DNA from: Chitinophagales bacterium
GTDB lineage: Bacteria > Bacteroidota > Bacteroidia > Chitinophagales > JAHDHT01
Assembly (NCBI GenBank): GCA_020631175.1
Contig: JAHDHT010000002.1
Coordinates: 32,379 to 44,921, forward strand
Direction of reading: 5' to 3'
DNA: 12,543 nucleotides
Below the pieces are notes generated by a model, which did not search any database, was not told where the DNA came from, and worked only from the letters and a program-made list of their open reading frames with translations. The position numbers and the translations under genes were made by a program. Shown piece after piece: positions 1 through 6,972 of the stretch (positions within the stretch are counted from its first letter, which is position 1; each line of letters begins with the position of its first letter).

Positions 1-111
1 CCTTATGAGCGCAAAGCTTTAGAGTATTTCAAATTCGACGAATGGCTTAATTGTAAAATTGAAAATAAAGTTTACGGTGAGGCCGTTTTACAAAGAGGTG
101 CTCTCGCATAA
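1..111 (+). CDS. C-terminal end of an unidentified protein (5' truncated)
   Basis: An open frame runs in from the left edge (frame 1) and ends at a TAA at 109-111. It encodes 36 residues that finish with YGEAVLQRGALA. The segment is rich in aromatic and charged residues, with no membrane segment and no motif I can assign. It lies 21 bases upstream of recR on the same strand with no visible terminator between them, so it may share a transcript with recR and the glycosyltransferase. I do not recognise the family, and the fragment is too short to name a function. The alternative, a chance open frame, is possible but less likely given the close same-strand packing with recR. Confidence 0.6.
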   Translation, partial: PYERKALEYFKFDEWLNCKIENKVYGEAVLQRGALA

Positions 112-132
112 ACATTTCAGATTGTTTTTCTA

Positions 133-753
133 ATGAATTTTCCATCCAAATTAATTGAAGATGCAGTAAATGAATTTTCCCGGCTACCAGGAGTCGGTAA
201 AAAAACTGCGCTTCGCTTTGTTTTACATCTGTTAAAAAAAGAGCAAAGCGATGTACTTCAATTAAGTGATGCCATAAAACGAATGCGCGAAGAAATTCAG
301 TATTGCAAAATTTGTTTTAATATTTCGGATGGAGAAAAATGCAGTGTATGCAGTAACTCAAGAAGAGACGAACGATTATTATGTGTTGTTGAAAGCATTA
401 AAGATGTTATAAATATTGAAAACACAAATCAATATAACGGTCGGTATCACGTGCTTGGCGGTGTGATTTCTCCCATTGAAGGAATCGGGCCCGAACAATT
501 GCACATTGATCAATTAATCGATCGGGTCAAAAATGAAAATGTTGAGGAAGTTATCATGGCATTAAATCCTACTATGGATGGAGATACAACCATATTTTTT
601 ATTTCAAGAAAATTAGCCGAAAGTAAAGTACGCATCTCAACACTGGCAAGAGGTGTGGCTTTTGGAGGAGACCTCAGCTATGTCGATGAATTTACATTGG
701 CGAGAAGCCTGCAAACCAGAAGACCATTTGAAAGCTATCTCAGCAAACAATAA
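133..753 (+). CDS. recR: Recombination mediator protein RecR
   Basis: RecR acts with RecO (and RecF) to load RecA onto single-stranded DNA in recombinational repair in the cytoplasm. The 206-residue length is normal for the family. Seen in order: a helix-hairpin-helix around residues 12-35 with the core LPGVGKKTA (18-26); a C4 zinc finger with Cys58, Cys61, Cys70 and Cys73; and a Toprim domain from about 81 to 180, containing CVVES (84-88), the family signature YHVLGGVISPIEGIGPE (105-121) and NPTMDGD (145-151). The C-terminal LARGVAFGGDLSYVDEFTL (171-189) is also typical. No strong Shine-Dalgarno precedes the ATG, as is usual in Bacteroidota. The stop TAA shares one base with the ATG of the next gene (TAATG), suggesting translational coupling to the glycosyltransferase. 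All expected motifs are intact. Confidence 0.97.
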   Translation: MNFPSKLIEDAVNEFSRLPGVGKKTALRFVLHLLKKEQSDVLQLSDAIKRMREEIQYCKICFNISDGEKCSVCSNSRRDERLLCVVESIKDVINIENTNQYNGRYHVLGGVISPIEGIGPEQLHIDQLIDRVKNENVEEVIMALNPTMDGDTTIFFISRKLAESKVRISTLARGVAFGGDLSYVDEFTLARSLQTRRPFESYLSKQ

Positions 754-2729
754 TGATACGCTTATCCGTCATAATCGTAAACTTTAATGTAAAGTACTTT
801 TTAGAACAGGCTTTATATTCTGTTCAGGAAGCAATACAAAATTGCAATTTCGATTGTGAGGTTTTTGTTGTAGATAATGCATCGGAAGACCTTTCTATGG
901 AAATGGTGAAAGAACGGTTCGCATGGGTGAAGTGTATTGAAAACGAAGAAAATGTAGGTTTTTCTGTTGCGAATAATCAGGCTATACAAATTGCGGAAGG
1001 AGAATATGTTCTCTTGTTAAATCCGGATACACTTGTTCAGGAAGATACCTTTCAAAAGGTAATTGATTTTATGGATGAACATCCCGATGCGGGTGGACTT
1101 GGCGTTAAAATGATTGATGGGGCAGGTAAATATTTGCCTGAATCTAAACGTGGCTTGCCAACCCCTGAAGTTGCTTTTTATAAAGCTTTTGGATTTTCAT
1201 CTCTTTTTCCAAAATCAAAACGGTTCGGAAAATATCATTTAGGATATCTTGATGAAAATGAAGTACATGAAATCGATGTTTTATCCGGTGCATTTATGTT
1301 GATGCGTAAATCAGTATTAGATGAAGTTGGCTTATTAGATGAAACATTTTTTATGTACGGAGAAGATATTGATTTATCTTATCGAATTACATTAGGTGGT
1401 TACAAAAACTATTATTACCCGCATACATCGATTATTCATTATAAAGGAGAAAGTACAAAAAAGGGGAGCCTGAATTATGTAAGAATGTTTTATAAAGCGA
1501 TGAGTATTTTCGCTAAAAAACATTTCGCAAATCAACAGGCCGGTTTGTTTAGCTTCGCCATTCAGATAGCAATAATTTTCAGGGCAATTGTAGATCTTAT
1601 AGCGAATTTTTCGAAAAATCTTTTTTTACCGGCGCTCGATGCAATGAGCATTTTTGCAGGTTTTTATTTTTTGAAAAATATTTACGCAAGTCAATTTAAA
1701 TCCGGCGAAGGATTAAGTTATCCGTCCGAATTTCTTTTTATAAATGTCCCGATTTACATATTAATCTGGTTAGTGAGTTGTTTCTTTAGTGGAGGATTTG
1801 ATCGACCACTAAAATGGATGAAGCAGATCAGAGGGGTGTTTATTGGCTTTATTATTATCTCTGCCGTATATGGATTCTTACCTGAAGATCTTCGATTCTC
1901 AAGAGCTTTAATTTTACTTGGTTCTATATGGACAATGATCATCACCTTGAGCTGGCGATATATTTTAAGCTTACTACTACCACAACGTTATCCGATGTAT
2001 AAATCTCAGGTAAAACGTTTGGCAATAACTGGTAGTGAAGGTGAATCAAAAAGAGTTTTAAGTCTTTTAAATGAAGTTGGTGTTCAATATAATTATGTTG
2101 GAAGAGTTTCAACTGATTCAAATGAAGATCAAAATCAAATCGGACATATAAATCATATTAAATCACTGGTTGATAATTTCGACATTTCTGAAATTATATT
2201 TTGCGCGAAAGATCTTGAAAGCGGAAAAATAATTGACCTGATGATGAATATGGGTACAGAGATGAGCTATCGTATTATACCGGAAGAAGGGAATAGTATT
2301 GTTGGGTCTAATTCAAAAAATACCGCAGGGGATTTATATGCTATCGATGTAAATCTAAATATTGCGAGAAATGAGCAGAAAAGAAACAAAAGGGTTTTGG
2401 ATCTTGTTGTTTGCCTGATTTCGTTTTTCCTTTCACCAATATTGTTGTTTTTCATTGAGAAGCCTTTTCGATTTATTCAAAACTGGTTTAATGTTTTCTC
2501 CGGCAGAAAGACATGGGTAGGTTATAGTCCCGGATTATCGGGTTATAATAAATATCAGCTACCTAATCTGAAACAGGGCATTCTCCATCCGGTTTTACTT
2601 TTAAAAGCAGACAAAGCTCCGGCTCCTCAAACGGTTTACAGATTAAATTTTCTTTACGCCAGAGAATACAGTACCCGATCTGATTTAAAAATTATTCGGA
2701 AAGCATGGAAGCAATTAGGCATGCGCTAA
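753..2729 (+). CDS. GT2 glycosyltransferase fused to a membrane-bound, apparently degenerate phosphoglycosyl transferase scaffold
   Basis: This 658-residue protein probably transfers a sugar during surface glycan assembly at the inner membrane. Residues 1-250 are a GT-A family 2 domain of rhamnosyltransferase (WbbL) type: LSVIIVNFN at 4-12, DNAS at 41-44, NVGF at 67-70, LLLNPDT in the DxD position (87-93), and the acidic motif GEDIDLSYR at 203-211. Five hydrophobic segments follow (about 262-280, 288-306, 327-346, 361-376, 385-409). Next come a Rossmann-like soluble stretch (421-530) starting KRLAITGSEGES, a hydrophobic helix with Ser-Pro in the middle (546-567), and a tail with VFSGRKTWVGYSPG and a terminal YARE-S-DLKII-KAW pattern. 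Everything after the GT2 domain follows the WbaP/WcaJ polyprenyl-phosphate sugar-1-phosphate transferase plan, but the segment that should carry its catalytic Asp-Glu pair is missing. GT2 assignment is firm; the C-terminal reading is inference. It overlaps recR by one base and is probably in the same operon. Confidence 0.9.
   Translation: MIRLSVIIVNFNVKYFLEQALYSVQEAIQNCNFDCEVFVVDNASEDLSMEMVKERFAWVKCIENEENVGFSVANNQAIQIAEGEYVLLLNPDTLVQEDTFQKVIDFMDEHPDAGGLGVKMIDGAGKYLPESKRGLPTPEVAFYKAFGFSSLFPKSKRFGKYHLGYLDENEVHEIDVLSGAFMLMRKSVLDEVGLLDETFFMYGEDIDLSYRITLGGYKNYYYPHTSIIHYKGESTKKGSLNYVRMFYKAMSIFAKKHFANQQAGLFSFAIQIAIIFRAIVDLIANFSKNLFLPALDAMSIFAGFYFLKNIYASQFKSGEGLSYPSEFLFINVPIYILIWLVSCFFSGGFDRPLKWMKQIRGVFIGFIIISAVYGFLPEDLRFSRALILLGSIWTMIITLSWRYILSLLLPQRYPMYKSQVKRLAITGSEGESKRVLSLLNEVGVQYNYVGRVSTDSNEDQNQIGHINHIKSLVDNFDISEIIFCAKDLESGKIIDLMMNMGTEMSYRIIPEEGNSIVGSNSKNTAGDLYAIDVNLNIARNEQKRNKRVLDLVVCLISFFLSPILLFFIEKPFRFIQNWFNVFSGRKTWVGYSPGLSGYNKYQLPNLKQGILHPVLLLKADKAPAPQTVYRLNFLYAREYSTRSDLKIIRKAWKQLGMR
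2388..2726 (+). other. Remnant phosphoglycosyl transferase domain inside the glycosyltransferase
   Basis: Residues 546-658 line up by eye with both ends of a bacterial sugar transferase (PF02397-type) domain. KRVLDLVVCLISFFLSPILL matches the re-entrant membrane helix, including its Ser-Pro break. IQNWFNVFSGRKTWVGYSPG matches the usual 'PQLWNVLKGDMSLVGPRP' block. LPNLKQGI matches the 'lkPGiTG' block, and the final SDLKIIRKAW matches the family's closing 'lDlkIl.kT'. Only about ten residues separate the helix from the GDMS-like block, where a complete domain has some 60 or more, including the RxRVG, KFRTM and LDELPQ motifs. The substrate-binding and catalytic residues are therefore absent. The alignment was made from memory of the family, without computation. 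Confidence 0.55.
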
Positions 2730-2842
2730 ATCAACCTTGCTCATTCCGGCTTATCTTAAGTAAATCATATGTTTAGTGTTAAGCAAAAGCAGCTTTTAAC
2801 TCATTAGAGCTGTATAATTTTTTAATTGCTGATTCAATTTCA

Positions 2843-2850
2843 TAATTTTG
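2843..2850 (+). promoter_or_regulatory. Probable -7 promoter element of guaB (TAATTTTG)
   Basis: TAATTTTG matches the Bacteroidota -7 consensus TAnnTTTG exactly and ends three bases before the guaB ATG at 2854. Transcription would then begin at or within a few bases of the start codon, giving a leaderless or very short-leader mRNA. I found no convincing -33 TTTG at the expected distance. A second, poorer match (TAATTTTT) at 2815-2822 would give a leader of roughly 25-30 bases and cannot be excluded. Confidence 0.4.
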
Positions 2851-2853
2851 TTG

Positions 2854-4341
2854 ATGGAACAGCCAAGTAATACAGCTGATGCTTCAAAATTTTTACTTGA
2901 AGGCCTCACATTCGACGACGTTCTCGTCATTCCCGCATATTCAGAAGTTTTACCACGCGAAGTAGATATCAGTTCGCGACTTACACGAAATATCCGAATC
3001 AATGTACCTATCGTATCTGCTGCTATGGATACCGTTACAGAGTCTAAGTTGGCTATTGCAATTGCAAGACAGGGAGGAATTGGGTTTTTACATAAAAATA
3101 TGAGTATTGAGCGCCAGGCTCAGGAAGTTAGACGTGTAAAAAGATCTGATTCAGGCTTAATCATAGATCCGATTACCTTAAAAGAAACGGCTACGGTAAG
3201 AGATGCATTAAATTTAATGCAACAAAATCGAATTGGTGGAATTCCAATTGTTAATGACGAACATCAACTGGTTGGAATATTAACCAATCGCGACTTAAGA
3301 TTTGAAACCGGTTTTTCAAAATCAGTAGCCGAGGTAATGACTTCAGAAAACTTGATTACCGCACCTGAAGGCACAAACCTGCAACAAGCCGAAAGTATTT
3401 TACAACAACATAAAATTGAAAAGTTACCGGTTATTGATAAATCCGGGAAATTAGTCGGATTGATTACTTACAAGGATATCATGAAGCTTAATGATTACCC
3501 AAATGCATGTAAAGATGGTTTTGGACGATTACGTGTAGGTGCTGCAGTTGGTGTTACTGCTGATATGACGGAACGCATAGAGGCTTTAGTTAAAGTTGGT
3601 GTGGATGTGGTATGTATTGATACCGCTCACGGACATTCACGTGGCGTACTTGAATCTGTTAAAAAAGCCAAACTTCAATTTTCTGATTTGGATATAATCG
3701 CCGGAAATGTTGCAACAGGCGCAGGTGCTAAGGCATTAATTGATGCCGGGGTGGATGGAGTTAAAGTTGGAGTGGGACCGGGTTCTATTTGTACTACCCG
3801 AATTGTTGCCGGTGTGGGTGTACCACAGTTAAGTGCAATCTATGAAGCTTATAAAGTTATAAAGGATACCGGTATTCCAATTATCGGAGATGGAGGAATA
3901 AGATATACCGGCGACATTGTAAAAGCTTTAGTCGCAGGTGCAGATTGTATTATGGCGGGTTCTCTTTTTGCCGGGGTGGAAGAATCGCCCGGTGAAACGA
4001 TAATTTTCGAAGGCAGAAAATTTAAATCATACAGAGGTATGGGTTCTGTTGAGGCTATGGAAAAAGGATCAAAAGACCGTTACTTTCAAGATGTAGAAGA
4101 TGATATCAAAAAACTGGTTCCGGAAGGTATTGTTGGTCGTGTTCCGTTCAAAGGTCGATTGGCTGAGGTTATGGTACAATATATCGGTGGCTTAAGAGCC
4201 GGTATGGGTTATTGCGGAGCTGCTAATGTTGAAGAACTTAAAAAAGCTGGTTTTACCAGAATAAGTAATGCCGGTGTTCAGGAAAGTCATCCTCATGATA
4301 TTGTAATAACTAAAGAAGCACCGAACTATAGTCGAAAATAA
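2854..4341 (+). CDS. guaB: Inosine-5'-monophosphate dehydrogenase
   Basis: IMPDH oxidises IMP to XMP with NAD+, the first committed step of GMP synthesis, in the cytoplasm as a tetramer. From the ATG at 2854 it is 495 residues, the usual bacterial length. An upstream in-frame TTG at 2848 would add two residues but lies inside a likely promoter box, so I chose the ATG. The TIM barrel opens with LTFDDVLVIPAYSEVLPREV (18-37). Two CBS domains (about 100-215) are inserted and intact. The catalytic loop VGPGSICTTR puts the nucleophile at Cys313. The phosphate-binding GDGGIRYTGD (345-354), the flap with YRGMGSVEAM and the Arg409-Tyr410 dyad in KDRYFQ, and the closing GGLRAGMGYCGA are all present. 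It has its own promoter candidate and a downstream hairpin, so it is probably transcribed alone. Nothing looks degenerate. Confidence 0.98.
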   Translation: MEQPSNTADASKFLLEGLTFDDVLVIPAYSEVLPREVDISSRLTRNIRINVPIVSAAMDTVTESKLAIAIARQGGIGFLHKNMSIERQAQEVRRVKRSDSGLIIDPITLKETATVRDALNLMQQNRIGGIPIVNDEHQLVGILTNRDLRFETGFSKSVAEVMTSENLITAPEGTNLQQAESILQQHKIEKLPVIDKSGKLVGLITYKDIMKLNDYPNACKDGFGRLRVGAAVGVTADMTERIEALVKVGVDVVCIDTAHGHSRGVLESVKKAKLQFSDLDIIAGNVATGAGAKALIDAGVDGVKVGVGPGSICTTRIVAGVGVPQLSAIYEAYKVIKDTGIPIIGDGGIRYTGDIVKALVAGADCIMAGSLFAGVEESPGETIIFEGRKFKSYRGMGSVEAMEKGSKDRYFQDVEDDIKKLVPEGIVGRVPFKGRLAEVMVQYIGGLRAGMGYCGAANVEELKKAGFTRISNAGVQESHPHDIVITKEAPNYSRK

Positions 4342-4359
4342 TTTTTTGGTAGTACTGTG

Positions 4360-4394
4360 CTGTGTACTTAGTACCACAGAGTGATTTTTGTTTT
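4360..4394 (+). terminator. Probable Rho-independent terminator of guaB
   Basis: CTGTGTAC, loop TTA, then GTA, a bulged C and CACAG form an eight-base-pair stem (4360-4379). It is followed, five bases later, by TTTTTGTTTT (4385-4394). The hairpin is 18 bases after the guaB stop. The stem is only moderately stable and the gap before the T tract weakens the call. Confidence 0.45.
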
Positions 4395-4453
4395 AAAATT
4401 ATTATAATCGTAATACAGTGTGACTAATTACAGCACTACAAAAAACAGAGTGA
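4376..4453 (+). repeat. Three copies of ACAG(A/T)GTGA between guaB and the GlsB-like gene
   Basis: The nonamer ACAGAGTGA occurs at 4376-4384 and again at 4445-4453, with a one-base variant, ACAGTGTGA, at 4415-4423. All lie on the same strand within the 155-base gap. The last copy ends 43 bases before the next start codon. In addition, GTAGTACTGT (4349-4358) is complementary to ACAGCACTAC (4430-4439) at nine of ten positions. This spacing could suit a set of protein-binding sites upstream of the GlsB-like gene, but chance in AT-rich sequence is possible. Confidence 0.4.
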
Positions 4454-4496
4454 CGATTTATTTTTATTTTCATCTTAATTATAAAGAGATAAACAT

Positions 4497-4745
4497 ATGG
4501 GTTTTTTAGTTTGGATTTTATTAGGACTTGTTTCAGGAATCATTGCGAAATTTATAATGCCGGGTAAAGATCCGGGAGGATTAATTATTACCATTTTAAT
4601 TGGAATTGCAGGTGCATTTATTGGAGGCTTTATTGGTTCTTTTTTCGGAATGGGTGAAGTGAGTGGTCTGAATTTGGCTTCTGTACTTACTTCTGTTTTT
4701 GGTGCGCTTGTGTTACTCTTTATATTCAGAAAGATTCGAGGCTAA
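4497..4745 (+). CDS. GlsB/YeaQ/YmgE family small membrane protein
   Basis: This 82-residue, very hydrophobic protein is of the 'transglycosylase-associated' GlsB/YeaQ type, whose members are small inner-membrane proteins often linked to general stress responses; the biochemical role is not established. Three hydrophobic segments are visible (about 2-21, 28-50, 60-77). The first connecting loop carries the family's glycine/proline turn AKFIMPGKDPGG (17-28), and the second helix is a glycine-rich GIAGAFIGGFIG stretch (36-47). It ends in a basic FRKIRG. AGAG at 4485-4488, eight bases before the ATG, is one of the better Shine-Dalgarno candidates in the window. The 155-base upstream region with the repeated ACAG(A/T)GTGA motif suggests separate regulation from guaB. 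The stop is only three bases from the end of the convergent AlbA_2 gene. Confidence 0.9.
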   Translation: MGFLVWILLGLVSGIIAKFIMPGKDPGGLIITILIGIAGAFIGGFIGSFFGMGEVSGLNLASVLTSVFGALVLLFIFRKIRG

Positions 4746-4748
4746 AAA

Positions 4749-5408
4749 CTAAATCGAATTCCATTTAAAATAGGATTTATTTAAACTGAGACTTTCTGTC
4801 TTAGCATCCCATTTTAAAACTCCTTCCAACACAAGGTTTAATAACCTTTTAATTGACTGGTCTCTATCTAAACCGGATAGTTGACTGTAATCGTTTATAC
4901 TGACCCTAGCTTCACTATCAAGCAGTTCTTTTACTTTTTGAATCACTTTATTTTGTGCAGCTGTATTTCTGTATGGATAATTAAATGCTCCTGATATAAT
5001 GTACTGTTCAAATAATGGATCAGCAACAACACATTCATCTGCAATTCTTATATATAGCTTACGCTGACCGTTTATATCTGAAGCATAATGTGGTTTGTTA
5101 AAACTTTCGGCAATATGGGCAATTAAAATAGAGTGGCCCCGATAACTCAGAACTTCAAAATCAAGTTCCACTTCATTGATACAATAATGCTTGTTTGCTT
5201 CCTGAAGCTGGAATTTTTCCTGTTCTATTTTGGTGCCAAGTATATCCTTATTGTCATCCACCCCAACAACAATATAACCTCCACGACTATTAGCATAAGC
5301 TACCATTGACTTAGCAATTTTTGGTAAGCTTGTAATACCGTGTTTAAAATCCACACGAGGACCTTCGCCTTCTCTTAACCAGCGCTCAAATTCTTTGGGT
5401 TGAATCAT
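4749..5408 (-). CDS. AlbA_2/Schlafen-type putative DNA-binding protein with C-terminal winged helix
   Basis: This 219-residue cytoplasmic protein is probably a nucleic-acid-binding regulator. Residues about 8-130 form the AlbA_2 ('divergent AAA-4') domain, seen in VDFKHGI (19-25), the helix IAKSMVAYANSRGGYIVVGV (31-50) and DDNKDILGTK (51-60), followed by LYIRIADECVVAD (118-130). Residues about 152-210 look like a winged helix-turn-helix: VIQKVKELLDSEARVSINDYSQLSGLDRDQSIKRLLNLVLEGVL. No ATPase domain follows, so it is a short stand-alone form. I chose the ATG at 5408. An upstream ATG at 5450 would add 14 residues and overlap the preceding gene by 35 bases, and the domain does not need them. 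It begins 7 bases after the stop of the TlpA-like gene, so the two are probably cotranscribed. The target is unknown. Such proteins are often listed as 'ATP-binding protein', which the sequence does not directly support. Confidence 0.85.
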   Translation of the reverse strand: MIQPKEFERWLREGEGPRVDFKHGITSLPKIAKSMVAYANSRGGYIVVGVDDNKDILGTKIEQEKFQLQEANKHYCINEVELDFEVLSYRGHSILIAHIAESFNKPHYASDINGQRKLYIRIADECVVADPLFEQYIISGAFNYPYRNTAAQNKVIQKVKELLDSEARVSINDYSQLSGLDRDQSIKRLLNLVLEGVLKWDAKTESLSLNKSYFKWNSI

Positions 5409-5415
5409 ATTCAGA

Positions 5416-6855
5416 TTAGTTCTGCACCAATAACCGCAGATCTTTCTCAACAGTTTCCAGATCTCCGCTTAGCGGAGCTAAATTACCATTTTTGTCTATT
5501 ACAATATAGGATGGAAGTGCTTTTACATTGAACTGTTTACTGATTTCATCGAGATTATCGCAAGCAATCAGATTAATTCCCTCAATGCCATATTTCTCAA
5601 TGTTGTTTCTTGTGGTTTCGCACTTTCGATCCAATGAAATGTTGATGAAAACAACTCCTTCCTGCTCTAATTCTGCCTTTTTACTTTTATACTTTTCAAA
5701 ATTTTCAAGACAAGGCTTACACCAGCTTGCCCAGAAACTGACATAAACTACTTTTCCAACATAGTTTGCGCTTGAAATCATTTGTCCATTTTCATCCGGT
5801 AAGGTAAAAGCTTTATTATCCATTTGGCTATAAGTGGATAGGATCTCGTGATATGCTCCATCGATCATTAAATTCCACTCTTCAATAGGGTTATAATCCT
5901 GGAACTCGGGCTTCTTTTGCTCCCATAAGCCAATATCTTTATTGCTCAAATCTCTCAGGAAAAGGCGGGTTTGCAAATAGTATTTTAGCAATCCAACATA
6001 GTTCTCATTAATCAGCTGATAATAATCCTGTGAAGTTTCTCGGGGACCGGTAAACTGATTTAGAAAGTTGAGATAACCCAAATATGTCATCGTAGCATTT
6101 ACATACTCTTTATTGAGTAACTGCTCCATGTTTTGCTTGTTTGTACGTTCGATATACTGATGAAAGTCAAGCGGTATTTCTTTATTATCAGGTCGCATTA
6201 GAGTTTGCTGTAAATAGTAATACATGATCCTTGCATTTAACCATCTGCTTTCTAAACCCTCATAGATTTTGGCATAACTTTCTGTGTCGATTGGGTCTCT
6301 TTCATTGAAGCTATTTAAGAACTCAATATTTGTAGATAAAGAAGCATCTGTTTTTATTATAAAATCCGCTACATCAGTACTACTATGGTAGTTATTTAAA
6401 GTTTCTTTAGAAGTATAAAATGAAAATGGTCTGTAATAATAGGTCTTTTCGAAATAATCAGGATTGAAGCTTCTAAACTCCTTCCAGAAGTTATTTTTTG
6501 CTGCTCCCAAACCATCAAAACTTAAGGTTCCGCTTATATTATTCAGATCTGCATAAATACTTAATTCCTCCCCGGGATTTACTGTAAAATGCGTGATAAA
6601 GTCCCTTCCATTATATAAGTAAGCCTCAACACTTTCATAAATCTCAAAATCGGTATAGAAGGTATTGTCTTCATGCATTTCCGTTGTAACGAAGGCCTGA
6701 ATATGATCTGGTTTATTGCTGGTAAATTTAATAGCAATGCTTTGCGAAAATGGATTATCTAGTGTACCTCTTACAATCACTTTTTCAGCATTGGCCTGGC
6801 CGGCTATGACAAGGCAAATTAATATTGCTATAAATGACTTTAAAACTTGTTTCAT
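5416..6855 (-). CDS. Exported TlpA-like thiol:disulfide oxidoreductase with large N-terminal domain
   Basis: Probably an envelope thiol-disulfide oxidoreductase. A signal peptide is clear: MKQVLK, a hydrophobic core FIAILICLVIAG, then QANA followed by E24 (signal peptidase I type). The last 130 residues form a thioredoxin fold of the TlpA/ResA kind: FTLPDENGQ (350-358), GKVVYVSFWASWCKPC with the active-site CxxC at Cys379-Cys382, ISLDR (406-410), and the cis-proline loop KALPSYIVIDKNG with Pro448. The preceding 320 residues are of the type common in Bacteroidota TlpA-like proteins: an initial beta-rich stretch (about 25-115, ending in VNPGEELSIYADL) and a long helical, tyrosine-rich region I cannot assign. 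Substrate is unknown. It is first of a two-gene unit with the AlbA_2 gene. The 117 bases upstream are shared with the divergent gene; TCATTTTG on the minus strand (6916-6909) is a one-mismatch -7 candidate. Confidence 0.9.
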   Translation of the reverse strand: MKQVLKSFIAILICLVIAGQANAEKVIVRGTLDNPFSQSIAIKFTSNKPDHIQAFVTTEMHEDNTFYTDFEIYESVEAYLYNGRDFITHFTVNPGEELSIYADLNNISGTLSFDGLGAAKNNFWKEFRSFNPDYFEKTYYYRPFSFYTSKETLNNYHSSTDVADFIIKTDASLSTNIEFLNSFNERDPIDTESYAKIYEGLESRWLNARIMYYYLQQTLMRPDNKEIPLDFHQYIERTNKQNMEQLLNKEYVNATMTYLGYLNFLNQFTGPRETSQDYYQLINENYVGLLKYYLQTRLFLRDLSNKDIGLWEQKKPEFQDYNPIEEWNLMIDGAYHEILSTYSQMDNKAFTLPDENGQMISSANYVGKVVYVSFWASWCKPCLENFEKYKSKKAELEQEGVVFINISLDRKCETTRNNIEKYGIEGINLIACDNLDEISKQFNVKALPSYIVIDKNGNLAPLSGDLETVEKDLRLLVQN

Positions 6856-6972
6856 GACTTGTTATTTATTCAATTCACTGCAATGTAGTTAGCGGGAACT
6901 TATGCTTGCAAAATGATTTTATAAATTTAGACTTAATTATACAGTAAATGTTAACGCTAAATATGAATATGT

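Noticed and set aside
2755..2797. Possible terminator hairpins after the glycosyltransferase gene (CTTAA...TTAAG at 2755-2783 and AAAAG-CAG-CTTTT at 2785-2797).
   Set aside because: Stems are short, AT-only or interrupted, and no T run follows at the right distance; they look like chance in AT-rich sequence.
2848..2853. TTG-TTG extension of guaB upstream of its ATG.
   Set aside because: It overlaps a perfect -7 promoter box and adds nothing conserved; the ATG at 2854 is the simpler start.
5409..5450. Longer N-terminus for the AlbA_2 protein starting at 5450.
   Set aside because: It would overlap the TlpA-like gene by 35 bases and its 14 extra residues (including two Cys and two Trp/Tyr) simply reflect the other frame of that gene's conserved end.
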